A DNA stretch of 50,640 nucleotides from Pectinatus sp. (GTDB lineage: Bacteria > Bacillota > Negativicutes > Selenomonadales > Selenomonadaceae). Both the position numbers and the translations under genes were made by a program. Positions 1 to 7,485 of the stretch are shown piece by piece. Location: contig JAHHSR010000006.1 of assembly GCA_020025075.1 (NCBI GenBank), positions 1 to 50,640 on the forward strand, given 5' to 3'. The notes beneath the pieces are model-generated. The model ran no database searches. It had not been told where the DNA came from and worked only from the letters and a program-made list of their open reading frames with translations. Numbering within the stretch: the stretch's first letter is position 1; each line of letters opens with the position of its first letter.

Positions 1-72
1 GAAATAGCTCAGTGGTAGAGCACCACCTTGCCAAGGTGGGGGTCGCGAGTTCGAGCCTCGTTTCCCGCTCCA
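1..72 (+). tRNA. tRNA-Gly (GCC), 5' end cut by window edge
   Basis: The anticodon arm CCACC-TTGCCAA-GGTGG gives anticodon GCC (glycine). The T arm GCGAG-TTCGAGC-CTCGT and an encoded CCA end are present. Aligned with the second copy at 76-150, three 5' bases lie outside the window. In that alignment the 3' acceptor strand is TTCCCGC while visible 5' positions 4-7 are GAAA, which puts an A opposite C at pair 5-68; copy two has a normal pair there. Confidence 0.95.
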
Positions 73-75
73 TAT

Positions 76-150
76 GCGGAAATAGCTCAGTGGTAGAGCA
101 CCACCTTGCCAAGGTGGGGGTCGCGAGTTCGAGTCTCGTTTTCCGCTCCA
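76..150 (+). tRNA. tRNA-Gly (GCC)
   Basis: Complete 75-nt tRNA with acceptor stem GCGGAAA/TTTCCGC, D arm, anticodon loop TTGCCAA (anticodon GCC), T arm GCGAG-TTCGAGT-CTCGT, discriminator T and encoded CCA. It follows the first copy after three bases (TAT), so the two form a tandem duplication that is probably co-transcribed and processed. The copies differ in the T loop and the 3' acceptor strand. Confidence 0.97.
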
Positions 151-163
151 TACGCTATTAATT

Positions 164-186
164 CCCGGCTTGAGGCCGGGTTTTTT
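164..186 (+). terminator. Rho-independent terminator of the tRNA-Gly pair
   Basis: Stem CCCGGC/GCCGGG (164-169 with 175-180), loop TTGAG, then six T. It lies 13 nt after the CCA end of the second tRNA. Confidence 0.85.
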
Positions 187-213
187 ATTGCCAACTTATA
201 ATTTTCTGGCAAT
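187..213. repeat. Inverted repeat upstream of the tig promoter
   Basis: ATTGCCA (187-193) and TGGCAAT (207-213) are perfect 7-base arms with a 13-nt spacer. They lie just upstream of the putative tig -35 box at 222. It may be an operator or a weak hairpin; no known regulator motif is recognised. A TTGCCA half-site also occurs upstream of lon. Confidence 0.4.
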
Positions 214-221
214 AGGCCACT

Positions 222-249
222 TTGCTTGTCTTTATATATAGTTTATGAT
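222..249 (+). promoter_or_regulatory. Candidate tig promoter
   Basis: TTGCTT (222-227), 16-nt spacer, TATGAT (244-249). The -10 box is one base from consensus and the -35 is weak. It is the best sigma-70 match between the tRNA terminator and tig and would give a leader of about 85 nt. Confidence 0.4.
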
Positions 250-340
250 ATTATTTCTAATAGCATTATTTAGGTGTACTTGGTAAATTGGCTATTATTA
301 GCAATCCATAGGCATCGCAAATTTAGGAGGTTTTTTATCA

Positions 341-1630
341 ATGAAAGTCAGTGCTGAAAAAGCAGACAACCAAAAAATGATTCTGACGATAGAAGTTCCG
401 GCCGAAGAATTGACGAAGGCTATGACCACCGCTTGCAAGCAATTATCTAACCGCGTCAATATTCCGGGTTTCCGCAAAGGTCACGTTCCTGAACAAATTC
501 TCATCAGAAATATCGGCGAAAGAGCCGTTTTGGACGAAGCATTTGATATCATTGCCCAAAAATCATTTGATGAAGCCCTTATCGAGCAGAAAATTGAGCC
601 CGTTGACCGTCCGCAGATTGAAGTCGTTACCTTAGAAAAAGGCAAGGATGTTGTTTTCAAAGCAACCTTGACCCCGAAGCCAGAAGTTACGCTCGGCGAA
701 TACAAAGGTCTCAAGATTGACCTTGAAGTAAAAGATGTAACCGACGAACAGGTTGACGAACAGATTGAAAACATCCGCAAGCACCATGCTAAAATGGTCG
801 ATGCACCAGAAGGATCTGCTGTCGAAAAAGACAACTTTGTCACGCTGGATTTCCTCGGCAAAGTTGATGACAAGCCTTTCCAAGGCGGCGAAGCAAAGGA
901 TTATCCTCTCCAGGTAGGTTCTGGCCATTTCATTGAAGGCTTTGAAGACCAGCTCATCGGCATGAAGGTCGGCGAAGAAAAAGACGTCAAGGTCAAATTC
1001 CCCGAAGAATATCATGAAAAGAGCCTTGCCGGCAAGGATGCTATTTTCCATTGCAAAATCAACAGTATCAAGGTACAGCAGCTGCCTGAATTAGATGATG
1101 CTTTCGCAGCAAAGGCAACTTCTTACAAAACGGTTAATGAAATGAAAAAGGGATTGCGCGAAAATCTCGCAAAATCCGCTCAGATGCAGGCTGAAACAGA
1201 TAGACGCAATAAGGCACTTGATACCATCTGCGCTTCTGCCAAGGTTGACATTCCTGAAGTGATGATTGAAAACCGCATTAACGGCATGATTAACGAATTG
1301 GCTGCCAGCCTCGAAAGCAATGGCATGTCGATGGACCAATACCTCCAATACTCCAAAAAGAGCATCGATGAATTGCGCAAGGCTTATCGCGAAGAAGCAG
1401 CTAAGACGGTCAAAATCGACCTCGTCTTGGAAGCCGTCGCCAAAGCAGAAGATTTGCGCGTAGAAAACAAAGAAATCGACGCTGAAGTCGCTATGATGGC
1501 TATGCGCTATGGCAGCACGCCGAAAGAAATTGCTAAAGTCATCAAGAAGAATGGCTATTTCACGCATCTTTTAGCAACTGTCGGCCGCAAAAAAGCTGCT
1601 CAGTTCATCATGGATAACTTACAAAAATAA
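341..1630 (+). CDS. tig: Trigger factor (ribosome-associated chaperone / peptidyl-prolyl isomerase)
   Basis: The protein has 429 residues, the usual trigger factor length. The N-terminal ribosome-binding domain carries the GFRKGHVP loop near residue 45. A central FKBP-type domain lies at about residues 150-245 (GEEKDVKVKFPEEYH region), followed by a helical C-terminal chaperone arm. Trigger factor binds beside the ribosomal exit tunnel and holds nascent chains in the cytoplasm. The ATG is preceded by a clear AGGAGG at 325-330, spacing 10. A strong terminator follows, so tig is probably transcribed alone ahead of clpP-clpX. The tig-clpP-clpX-lon order is common in bacteria and groups folding with proteolysis. 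No unusual residues were noticed. Confidence 0.97.
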   Translation: MKVSAEKADNQKMILTIEVPAEELTKAMTTACKQLSNRVNIPGFRKGHVPEQILIRNIGERAVLDEAFDIIAQKSFDEALIEQKIEPVDRPQIEVVTLEKGKDVVFKATLTPKPEVTLGEYKGLKIDLEVKDVTDEQVDEQIENIRKHHAKMVDAPEGSAVEKDNFVTLDFLGKVDDKPFQGGEAKDYPLQVGSGHFIEGFEDQLIGMKVGEEKDVKVKFPEEYHEKSLAGKDAIFHCKINSIKVQQLPELDDAFAAKATSYKTVNEMKKGLRENLAKSAQMQAETDRRNKALDTICASAKVDIPEVMIENRINGMINELAASLESNGMSMDQYLQYSKKSIDELRKAYREEAAKTVKIDLVLEAVAKAEDLRVENKEIDAEVAMMAMRYGSTPKEIAKVIKKNGYFTHLLATVGRKKAAQFIMDNLQK

Positions 1631-1646
1631 ACCGCCTTTGGCAATG

Positions 1647-1682
1647 AAAAATCCCGCTCGTCTCGTGAGCGGGATTTTCTTC
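1647..1682 (+). terminator. Rho-independent terminator after tig
   Basis: A 12-bp perfect stem (1648-1659 with 1667-1678; core ATCCCGCTC/GAGCGGGAT) with a 7-nt loop. The outer A/T pairs supply the U tract on the + strand and, weakly, the complementary run on the other strand. Confidence 0.9.
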
Positions 1683-1699
1683 ACATCTGGGGCTTTTAT

Positions 1700-1737
1700 T
1701 TGCTTTTGTTTTTTCTTTGCAGTATAATCGTTGCAAA
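1700..1737 (+). promoter_or_regulatory. Candidate clpP promoter P1 with a palindrome over the -10 box
   Basis: TTGCTT (1700-1705), 17-nt spacer, perfect TATAAT (1723-1728). The -10 box sits in the centre of a perfect inverted repeat, TTTGCA (1716-1721) N10 TGCAAA (1732-1737). A protein bound there would block the promoter. The motif is not CtsR (GGTCAAA heptads) or CIRCE. Confidence 0.5.
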
Positions 1738-1747
1738 AAGAAGCCTG

Positions 1748-1827
1748 TCAGCTTGCCCTGCTGATAACTATTTTTGCTAAAGTATGATATAATAATACAA
1801 TGTAGAGTATTGACCGCTTTGTGCGGT
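1748..1827 (+). promoter_or_regulatory. Candidate clpP promoter P2 (extended -10) flanked by inverted repeats
   Basis: TGATATAAT at 1785-1793 is a perfect extended -10 element (TG at 1785-1786, TATAAT at 1788-1793); no convincing -35 is seen. Upstream lies TCAGC-N7-GCTGA (1748-1764), and downstream, probably in the transcript, lies ACCGC-N5-GCGGT (1813-1827). Together with P1 this suggests layered control of clpP. Confidence 0.5.
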
Positions 1828-1888
1828 ATTTAATTTGCAAGATAAAAGCGAGGTGAATTCTGCTGCTTTTCCCGTGCAGCAGACCTTT

Positions 1889-2488
1889 ATGAGTTATGTA
1901 CCAATAGTCGTTGAACAATCAGGGCGCGGCGAGCGCTCTTATGATATCTATTCACGCCTTTTAAAAGACCGCATCATCTTCTTAGGCGGCCCGATTGATG
2001 ATAATGTTGCCAATCTAATTGTCGCACAGATGCTTTTTTTGGAGTCGGATAATCCTGATAAAGATATCTATCTATATATAAATAGCCCGGGCGGCGTCGT
2101 CACGGCTGGCATGGCCATTTATGATACTATGCAGTACATAAAGCCAGATGTCTCTACTATCTGCATCGGTCAGGCGGCAAGCATGGGGTCACTTCTTTTG
2201 ACAGCCGGTGCCAAAGGCAAGCGCTATGCCCTGCCTCATTCTCGCATCATGATTCATCAACCACTTGGCGGTGCCCAGGGACAATCGACAGATGTCCAAA
2301 TTCAAGCCCGTGAACTCTTGCGCGCCAGAGAATTACTCAATGAAATTCTCGTCAAGCACACGGGGCAAGAAAAGGACAAAATCATCGCTGATACAGAGCG
2401 CGATAATTTTATGTCCGCTTTGCAGGCTAAGGAATATGGCCTTATCGATGATGTCATTACCCGCCCGCAAGAGGCTGTTGAAAAATAG
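1889..2488 (+). CDS. clpP: ATP-dependent Clp protease proteolytic subunit ClpP
   Basis: This is the serine peptidase that forms the double-heptamer barrel fed by ClpX in the cytoplasm. From the ATG at 1889 the protein has 199 residues. The catalytic triad then falls at Ser98 (QAASMG), His123 (MIHQPLGG) and Asp172 (TERDNF), the same numbers as in B. subtilis ClpP, which is why I prefer this start. The frame stays open upstream to a TTG at 1835 (217 aa). None of the candidate starts (TTG 1835, GTG 1853, GTG 1874, ATG 1889) has a well-placed Shine-Dalgarno sequence; the best one, AGGTGA at 1851-1856, is 32 nt before the ATG. Product identity is certain, the start is not. clpX follows after 26 nt, consistent with an operon. 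Confidence 0.95.
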   Translation: MSYVPIVVEQSGRGERSYDIYSRLLKDRIIFLGGPIDDNVANLIVAQMLFLESDNPDKDIYLYINSPGGVVTAGMAIYDTMQYIKPDVSTICIGQAASMGSLLLTAGAKGKRYALPHSRIMIHQPLGGAQGQSTDVQIQARELLRARELLNEILVKHTGQEKDKIIADTERDNFMSALQAKEYGLIDDVITRPQEAVEK

Positions 2489-2514
2489 TTTTCCATTTTT
2501 AAGGAGTTGATACG

Positions 2515-3783
2515 TTGAAATTCGATGAAGACAAAGGGCAGCTGAAATGTTCTTTTTGTGGCAAGTCACAAGCACAGGTTCGAAAACTCGTAGCCGGTCC
2601 CGGCGTCTATATTTGCGATGAATGTATTGAGCTTTGTAATGACATTATCGACGAAGAGTTTGGTGACTATGACCCACCTGCCTTTAAAGATGTACCAAAA
2701 CCAAAAGAAATTAAAAACATCCTTGACCAATATGTAATCGGGCAAGATGATGCTAAAAAGACGCTCTCCGTTGCTGTCTACAATCACTATAAACGCATTA
2801 ATTCATCTCCTAAAGATGATGATATAGAACTGCAAAAATCAAATATCTTGATGCTCGGGCCAACAGGCAGCGGTAAAACACTGCTGGCGCAAACTCTGGC
2901 ACGCATTTTAGATGTTCCCTTTGCCGTTTCTGATGCTACCTCACTCACTGAAGCTGGCTATGTCGGCGAAGATGTCGAAAATGTTCTCTTAAAGCTCATT
3001 CAAGCTGCCGACTGGGATATTGAAAGTGCTGAAAAAGGCATTATCTATATTGATGAAATTGACAAAATAGCCCGCAAATCGGAAAACACTTCAATAACGC
3101 GCGATGTTTCCGGTGAAGGCGTTCAGCAGGGCCTTTTGAAAATTTTAGAGGGAACGATTGCCAATGTGCCGCCCCAGGGAGGACGCAAGCACCCGCACCA
3201 GGAATTAATTCAGATTAATACCAAAAATATTCTCTTTATTTGCAGCGGTGCTTTTGACGGCATGGAAAAAATCATCGAAAAGCGCATCAGCCAAAAAACG
3301 ATGGGATTCGGTGCCGATATTAAAAGCAACGAGCACAAGAATATTGGCGCTCTTTTTAAGCAGGTATTGCCCGAAGACTTGCTCAAAAAAGGTCTCATTC
3401 CCGAATTTATTGGCCGCTTGCCCATCATCGTCACCTTGGATTCACTAGATGAAGCTGCGCTCGTCGATATTTTGTCAAAACCAAAAAATGCCCTTACCAA
3501 GCAATACGCAAAGCTCTTGGAACTAGATGGCGTAAAATTGTGCTTTGACAATGACGCCTTGCACTTTATCGCCAAGCAAGCCTTAAAGCGCCGCACTGGA
3601 GCACGCGGCCTGCGCTCAATTATTGAAAAGGCCATGCGCAACGTCATGTATGAAGTCCCCTCAGTAAATGGCATCACTGAGTGTCGCATCACGCGCGATG
3701 TCATTGAAAAGAATATAGAGCCCCTCCTGACCTATGGGGAACGGGCCGAAAAAAAAGATTTATCAGGTGAAGAATCTGCCTAA
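2515..3783 (+). CDS. clpX: ATP-dependent Clp protease ATP-binding subunit ClpX
   Basis: AAA+ unfoldase that selects substrates, unfolds them and threads them into ClpP. The protein has 422 residues. The N-terminal C4 zinc-binding domain uses Cys12, Cys15, Cys34 and Cys37. Walker A GPTGSGKT is at about 115-122 and Walker B IIYIDEID at about 177. The C-terminal small domain has the RTGARGLRSI segment. The ClpP-contacting loop, IGF in E. coli, reads MGF here (KTMGFGAD), a conservative change. The start is TTG at 2515 with AAGGAG at 2501-2506, spacing 8. It lies 26 nt after clpP and ends before a stable hairpin and T run. Confidence 0.97.
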   Translation: MKFDEDKGQLKCSFCGKSQAQVRKLVAGPGVYICDECIELCNDIIDEEFGDYDPPAFKDVPKPKEIKNILDQYVIGQDDAKKTLSVAVYNHYKRINSSPKDDDIELQKSNILMLGPTGSGKTLLAQTLARILDVPFAVSDATSLTEAGYVGEDVENVLLKLIQAADWDIESAEKGIIYIDEIDKIARKSENTSITRDVSGEGVQQGLLKILEGTIANVPPQGGRKHPHQELIQINTKNILFICSGAFDGMEKIIEKRISQKTMGFGADIKSNEHKNIGALFKQVLPEDLLKKGLIPEFIGRLPIIVTLDSLDEAALVDILSKPKNALTKQYAKLLELDGVKLCFDNDALHFIAKQALKRRTGARGLRSIIEKAMRNVMYEVPSVNGITECRITRDVIEKNIEPLLTYGERAEKKDLSGEESA

Positions 3784-3791
3784 ATAATATC

Positions 3792-3866
3792 AGTTGTTAT
3801 ATCTGCAGAAAATTTTATTTTCTAAGAAGTGTCCTCATCTGCTTCAGATATGACAACTTTTTTTTC
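3792..3866 (+). terminator. Long-armed terminator after clpX
   Basis: A 14-bp stem with one G-U pair (3792-3805 with 3845-3858) is followed by eight T. The 39-nt loop contains a second small hairpin (AGAAAAT/ATTTTCT), so the RNA would be branched rather than a simple terminator hairpin. Confidence 0.65.
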
Positions 3867-3896
3867 TTAATATTTCCTTAGCAAAAACACTTTTCT

Positions 3897-3916
3897 TGCC
3901 AAGGGACATTTTGGCA
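3897..3916. repeat. Inverted repeat upstream of lon
   Basis: TGCCAA (3897-3902) N8 TTGGCA (3911-3916), about 40 nt before the lon start. It is a possible operator. It matches neither CIRCE nor CtsR sites. No clear -35/-10 pair for lon was found nearby. Confidence 0.35.
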
Positions 3917-3953
3917 GCGCCAGCTCATCTATAACCTAAAAGGAAGTGGAAAA

Positions 3954-6335
3954 ATGCCAGAAGAATTGAAAATCCTCGATGAAAAGACAGACCTGCCTCT
4001 TTTGCCTTTACGTGGCATTGTCGTCTTTCCCACCATTATTATGAATATTGACATTGGACGCGAAATTTCCATAGCTGCTGTTGAAGAAGCGATGCTTCAC
4101 GACCACCTCATCATGCTCAGCGCCCAAAAAGACCCTTCTATAGAAAATCCTTCTCCCAGCCAGATAAACAAGATGGGGACCGTAGCTCAGATACGGCACG
4201 TCATGAAATTGCCTGGTGGAACGATGCGCATTGTCGTCGAAGGAATCCAGCGTGCAAGCATTGAATCTCTCAACAAGAAAAAAGCATACTTTGAAGCTTC
4301 TATCATACCTTATCAGCCAGAAATAGACCTTTATGACAAGCAAGACGATAAGGTAGATGCCCCAGTCGAAGAACCAGACACACCAGAAAAGCTCAATCAC
4401 GAAGCTTTGATGCGCGCCGTCGTACATCAATTTGAAGAATGGGTTAAGCTGCGCAAAAAAATTCCTGCCGAAGCATTAATCTCTGTCGTCATGGTCGAAA
4501 ATTCTGGCCACCTTTGCGACATGATTGCCAGCCATGTCGACCTTAAAGCTGAAGACCGCCAGATTATCTTGGAAATTTTAGACCCTATAAAGCGTCTTGA
4601 AAAGCTCTATACGATTTTAACGCGCGAACTGCAAATTTTAAACATCGAAAAGAAAATCAATAACCGCGTCCAAAAGCAGATTGAAAAAGTTCAAAAGGAC
4701 TATTACCTGCGCGAACAAATGAAGGCCATCCGCAAAGAGCTCGGCGAAGATACAGCCAGTGAAAGCGACAATTATCGCGAACGCCTGCAAGATGAAGACT
4801 TGCCGGAGCTGGTAAAAAAGACTATTGAAAAGGAAATTAACCGCTTAGAAAAAATCCCGCCTGCCTCTGCGGAAACAGGTGTTATTTCGACATATATAGA
4901 TTGGCTCTTTTCTCTTCCCTGGAATAAGCTCGACAAAGAACGCCTCGACCTTGCACGCGTCGAAAAAACACTCAACCATGACCACTGTGGGCTTACCAAA
5001 GTAAAGGAACGCATTTTGGAATACCTTGCCGTGCGCAAGCTTTCCCATGAAAATAAAGCACCTATCATCTGCCTTGTCGGTCCTCCTGGCGTCGGCAAAA
5101 CTTCGCTTGCATCTTCTATTGCCAAGGCTACCAGCCGCAGTTTCGCACGCGCTTCTCTAGGCGGTATTCGCGATGAAGCAGAAATTCGCGGACATCGCCG
5201 CACTTATGTCGGCGCTTTGCCGGGGCAGATTATCACTGCCTTACGCCGCGCCAAAAGCCGCAATCCCGTCTTTTTGCTCGATGAAATTGACAAAATGGCC
5301 TCCGATTTTCGCGGTGACCCGACAGCTGCCATGCTTGAAGTACTAGACCCTGAACAAAATAGTACTTTTACAGACCATTATATTGAACTGCCTTTTGACC
5401 TCTCTCAAGTGCTTTGGATTGTCACTGCCAACGATTTGGGTGCTATCCCGCGCCCTTTGCGCGACCGCATGGAAATTGTCGAACTGCCCAGCTATACAGC
5501 GGAAGAAAAATTTGAAATTGCTAAAAAGCATCTCATAAAAAAACAGCTTAATTATGCGGGCCTTACTGGCGTGCAGCTAAAGTTTTCGTCTGATGCTTTA
5601 AAGAAAATTATCGAAAACTATACAAGAGAATCAGGCGTCAGAGAGCTTGAAAGAAAAATCAGCTCCATCTGCCGCAAGGCAGCCAAGCAAATCGTCGAAG
5701 AAAAGCAAAGCAGCTTGAAGATTACGGCCAAAAACCTAGCCGATTTTCTCGGTCGTCCTTTATATACGCATACGCGAGCAGAAGACAAGCCGCAAATTGG
5801 TGTCTGCACCGGTATGGCATGGACTTCTGTCGGCGGCGATATTTTGCCGACAGAGGCAATTATCCTAAAGGGTAAAGGTCATCTCATCTTGACGGGACAG
5901 CTTGGCAAAGTTATGCAAGAATCGGCGCAAGCCGGCCTTAGCTACATTAGAAGCCGTTACAAAGAACTCGGATTAGACCCTAAATTCTATGAGAAAAACG
6001 ACATTCACATTCATTTGCCAGAAGGGGCCATTCCCAAAGACGGACCTTCTGCCGGCATTACAATGGCCACGGCAATGATTTCCGCCTTAACGGGACGCAA
6101 AGTTCGCAATGACGTGGCCATGACAGGTGAAATAACGCTGCGCGGCCGCGTCCTGCCAATCGGCGGTCTCAAGGAAAAGACGTTTGCCGCTTATCGTGAA
6201 AATATCAGCACGGTCATCTTGCCCAAAGAAAATGAACGCGACCTCGAAGATATTGACCCTAAAGTCAAGGAACACCTTATTTTTATCCCTGTCGAAACAA
6301 TGGATGAAGTGCTTGAACACGCTTTGGTGAAATAA
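3954..6335 (+). CDS. lon: ATP-dependent endopeptidase Lon (LonA type)
   Basis: Cytoplasmic AAA+ serine protease that degrades misfolded and regulatory proteins. At 793 residues it has normal LonA length. An N-terminal substrate-binding domain (LPLLPLRGIVVFP at 15-27) is followed by a coiled region, the AAA+ module with Walker A GPPGVGKT at about 376 and Walker B FLLDEID at about 439, and a C-terminal S16 peptidase domain. The catalytic dyad is Ser699 (KDGPSAG) and Lys742 (second Lys of GGLKEK). ATG at 3954 is preceded by AAAGGAAG. The stop overlaps the engB start by one base (TAATG), so lon and engB are translationally coupled. Confidence 0.98.
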   Translation: MPEELKILDEKTDLPLLPLRGIVVFPTIIMNIDIGREISIAAVEEAMLHDHLIMLSAQKDPSIENPSPSQINKMGTVAQIRHVMKLPGGTMRIVVEGIQRASIESLNKKKAYFEASIIPYQPEIDLYDKQDDKVDAPVEEPDTPEKLNHEALMRAVVHQFEEWVKLRKKIPAEALISVVMVENSGHLCDMIASHVDLKAEDRQIILEILDPIKRLEKLYTILTRELQILNIEKKINNRVQKQIEKVQKDYYLREQMKAIRKELGEDTASESDNYRERLQDEDLPELVKKTIEKEINRLEKIPPASAETGVISTYIDWLFSLPWNKLDKERLDLARVEKTLNHDHCGLTKVKERILEYLAVRKLSHENKAPIICLVGPPGVGKTSLASSIAKATSRSFARASLGGIRDEAEIRGHRRTYVGALPGQIITALRRAKSRNPVFLLDEIDKMASDFRGDPTAAMLEVLDPEQNSTFTDHYIELPFDLSQVLWIVTANDLGAIPRPLRDRMEIVELPSYTAEEKFEIAKKHLIKKQLNYAGLTGVQLKFSSDALKKIIENYTRESGVRELERKISSICRKAAKQIVEEKQSSLKITAKNLADFLGRPLYTHTRAEDKPQIGVCTGMAWTSVGGDILPTEAIILKGKGHLILTGQLGKVMQESAQAGLSYIRSRYKELGLDPKFYEKNDIHIHLPEGAIPKDGPSAGITMATAMISALTGRKVRNDVAMTGEITLRGRVLPIGGLKEKTFAAYRENISTVILPKENERDLEDIDPKVKEHLIFIPVETMDEVLEHALVK

Positions 6336-6967
6336 TGCAAACAGAAGAAAAAAATACCAGTAAAATTTTAAGAGCTGAATATATTTATTCTGCGGCTTTG
6401 CCGGAGCAATTCCGTCAGGAAGAATGTCCTCGCCTTGCGTTTATTGGCCGCTCTAATGTAGGAAAATCATCGCTCATTAACTCTCTTACCGGACGGCGCA
6501 ACCTGGCGCGCGTAAGCGCTCAGCCTGGCAAAACGCAGACGATAAATTACTTCGATATTTTGTTTGAAACAGCTGGCGGCAAAAGGTGCAGCTTTGAGCT
6601 TGTTGATTTACCCGGCTATGGCTATGCAAAAGCCGCCAAGTCCAATCGGCGGCAATGGGCAAAAGTTACAGAACAGTTTTTCCTGCAAGAAAAAAATCTG
6701 CGCTGCATCTGCCAGCTCATCGATTTACGCCATCCCCCGCTAGAATCAGACATTGCGATGTTTAACTGGCTCATAAAAAACGAGCTACCGACCTTTATTA
6801 TCGCAACCAAATCGGATAAGCTCAGCAAGAATAATATCCAAAAAAATCTTGCCGTTATCAGAAAAACCTTGTCCTTGCCTGCTGATGCCATCTTGCCCTA
6901 CTCTTCGGAAAAAAATGATTCACGTTCATATTTGCTTGACTTTATCACCCAACTTCTGATAGAATAA
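6335..6967 (+). CDS. engB: Ribosome-biogenesis GTPase EngB/YsxC
   Basis: Small P-loop GTPase needed for assembly of the large ribosomal subunit in B. subtilis. The 210-residue protein has G1 GRSNVGKSS, G3 DLPGYGYA, G4 TKSDK and a G5-like SSEK, the TrmE-Era-EngA-EngB family pattern. The ATG overlaps the lon stop codon, so it is translated from the lon message. The lon-engB pairing is frequent in Firmicutes. Nothing is missing from the GTPase motifs. Confidence 0.96.
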   Translation: MQTEEKNTSKILRAEYIYSAALPEQFRQEECPRLAFIGRSNVGKSSLINSLTGRRNLARVSAQPGKTQTINYFDILFETAGGKRCSFELVDLPGYGYAKAAKSNRRQWAKVTEQFFLQEKNLRCICQLIDLRHPPLESDIAMFNWLIKNELPTFIIATKSDKLSKNNIQKNLAVIRKTLSLPADAILPYSSEKNDSRSYLLDFITQLLIE

Positions 6968-6977
6968 AGACACAAAG

Positions 6978-6992
6978 TTGAATTGGATTCAA
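6978..6992. promoter_or_regulatory. Palindrome between engB and ahbA
   Basis: TTGAAT-TGG-ATTCAA is a perfect 15-bp palindrome with a 3-base centre, 24 nt before the ahbA start. The short centre suits a dimeric DNA-binding protein better than an RNA hairpin. The regulator is unknown. It resembles, but is not, an FNR box (TTGAT-N4-ATCAA). Confidence 0.4.
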
Positions 6993-7016
6993 TTATTATG
7001 TCTATGAGGAGCGATT

Positions 7017-7475
7017 TTGGCGATGCTTTCAATTGCCGATAAAAAAATCCTAAATATCATTCAGACTAACTTACCCGTCTGCCCGCGCCCTTTTGCTGAG
7101 ATAGGAAAGCTTACGGGCTTGAGCGAAGCGCAAGTCATCGAACGCATCAATCACTTAAAGGAAACAGGCTATATAAGAAGGCTCGGACCATTCTTTAACT
7201 CTGATAAGCTCGGCTACGTTGGCACGCTGGTGGCGGTAAAAGTTGCTGATGGCTATATGGCTCAGGTAGCCGAAGTCATTAATGGCTTTGCTGGCGCTAC
7301 ACATAATTATGAGCGCAAGGGAAAATACAATCTCTGGTTTACCCTCTTGGCACCTGATGCAAAAACGCGCGACATGCTTATCGAAAAGGTACGCCATCTG
7401 TCGGGTGTAGAATCGGTCATGAATCTTACCTCGCACAAAAAATATAAAGTCAATGTCAATTTTAAGTTAAAGTAG
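7017..7475 (+). CDS. ahbA: Siroheme decarboxylase subunit AhbA (Lrp/AsnC-like fold)
   Basis: The 152-residue protein has an Lrp/AsnC-like N-terminal winged helix (LSIADKKILNIIQ, about residues 4-60) and a C-terminal ferredoxin-like domain. The segment HNYERKGKYNLWFTLLAP is typical of AhbA rather than of true Lrp regulators. AhbA and AhbB together convert siroheme to 12,18-didecarboxysiroheme in the alternative heme pathway. TTG at 7017 has GAGGAG at 7006-7011 with 5-nt spacing; ATG at 7023 is an alternative. ahbB starts 10 nt after the stop, so the two are an operon. ahbC and ahbD are not in the window, so the full pathway is inferred, not shown. Generic annotation may call this an AsnC-family regulator. 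Confidence 0.85.
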   Translation: MAMLSIADKKILNIIQTNLPVCPRPFAEIGKLTGLSEAQVIERINHLKETGYIRRLGPFFNSDKLGYVGTLVAVKVADGYMAQVAEVINGFAGATHNYERKGKYNLWFTLLAPDAKTRDMLIEKVRHLSGVESVMNLTSHKKYKVNVNFKLK

Positions 7476-7485
7476 GGATTATATA

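Noticed and set aside
1683..1834. CtsR or CIRCE operator upstream of clpP
   Set aside because: No GGTCAAA heptad repeat and no TTAGCACTC-N9-GAGTGCTAA; the repeats seen are different.
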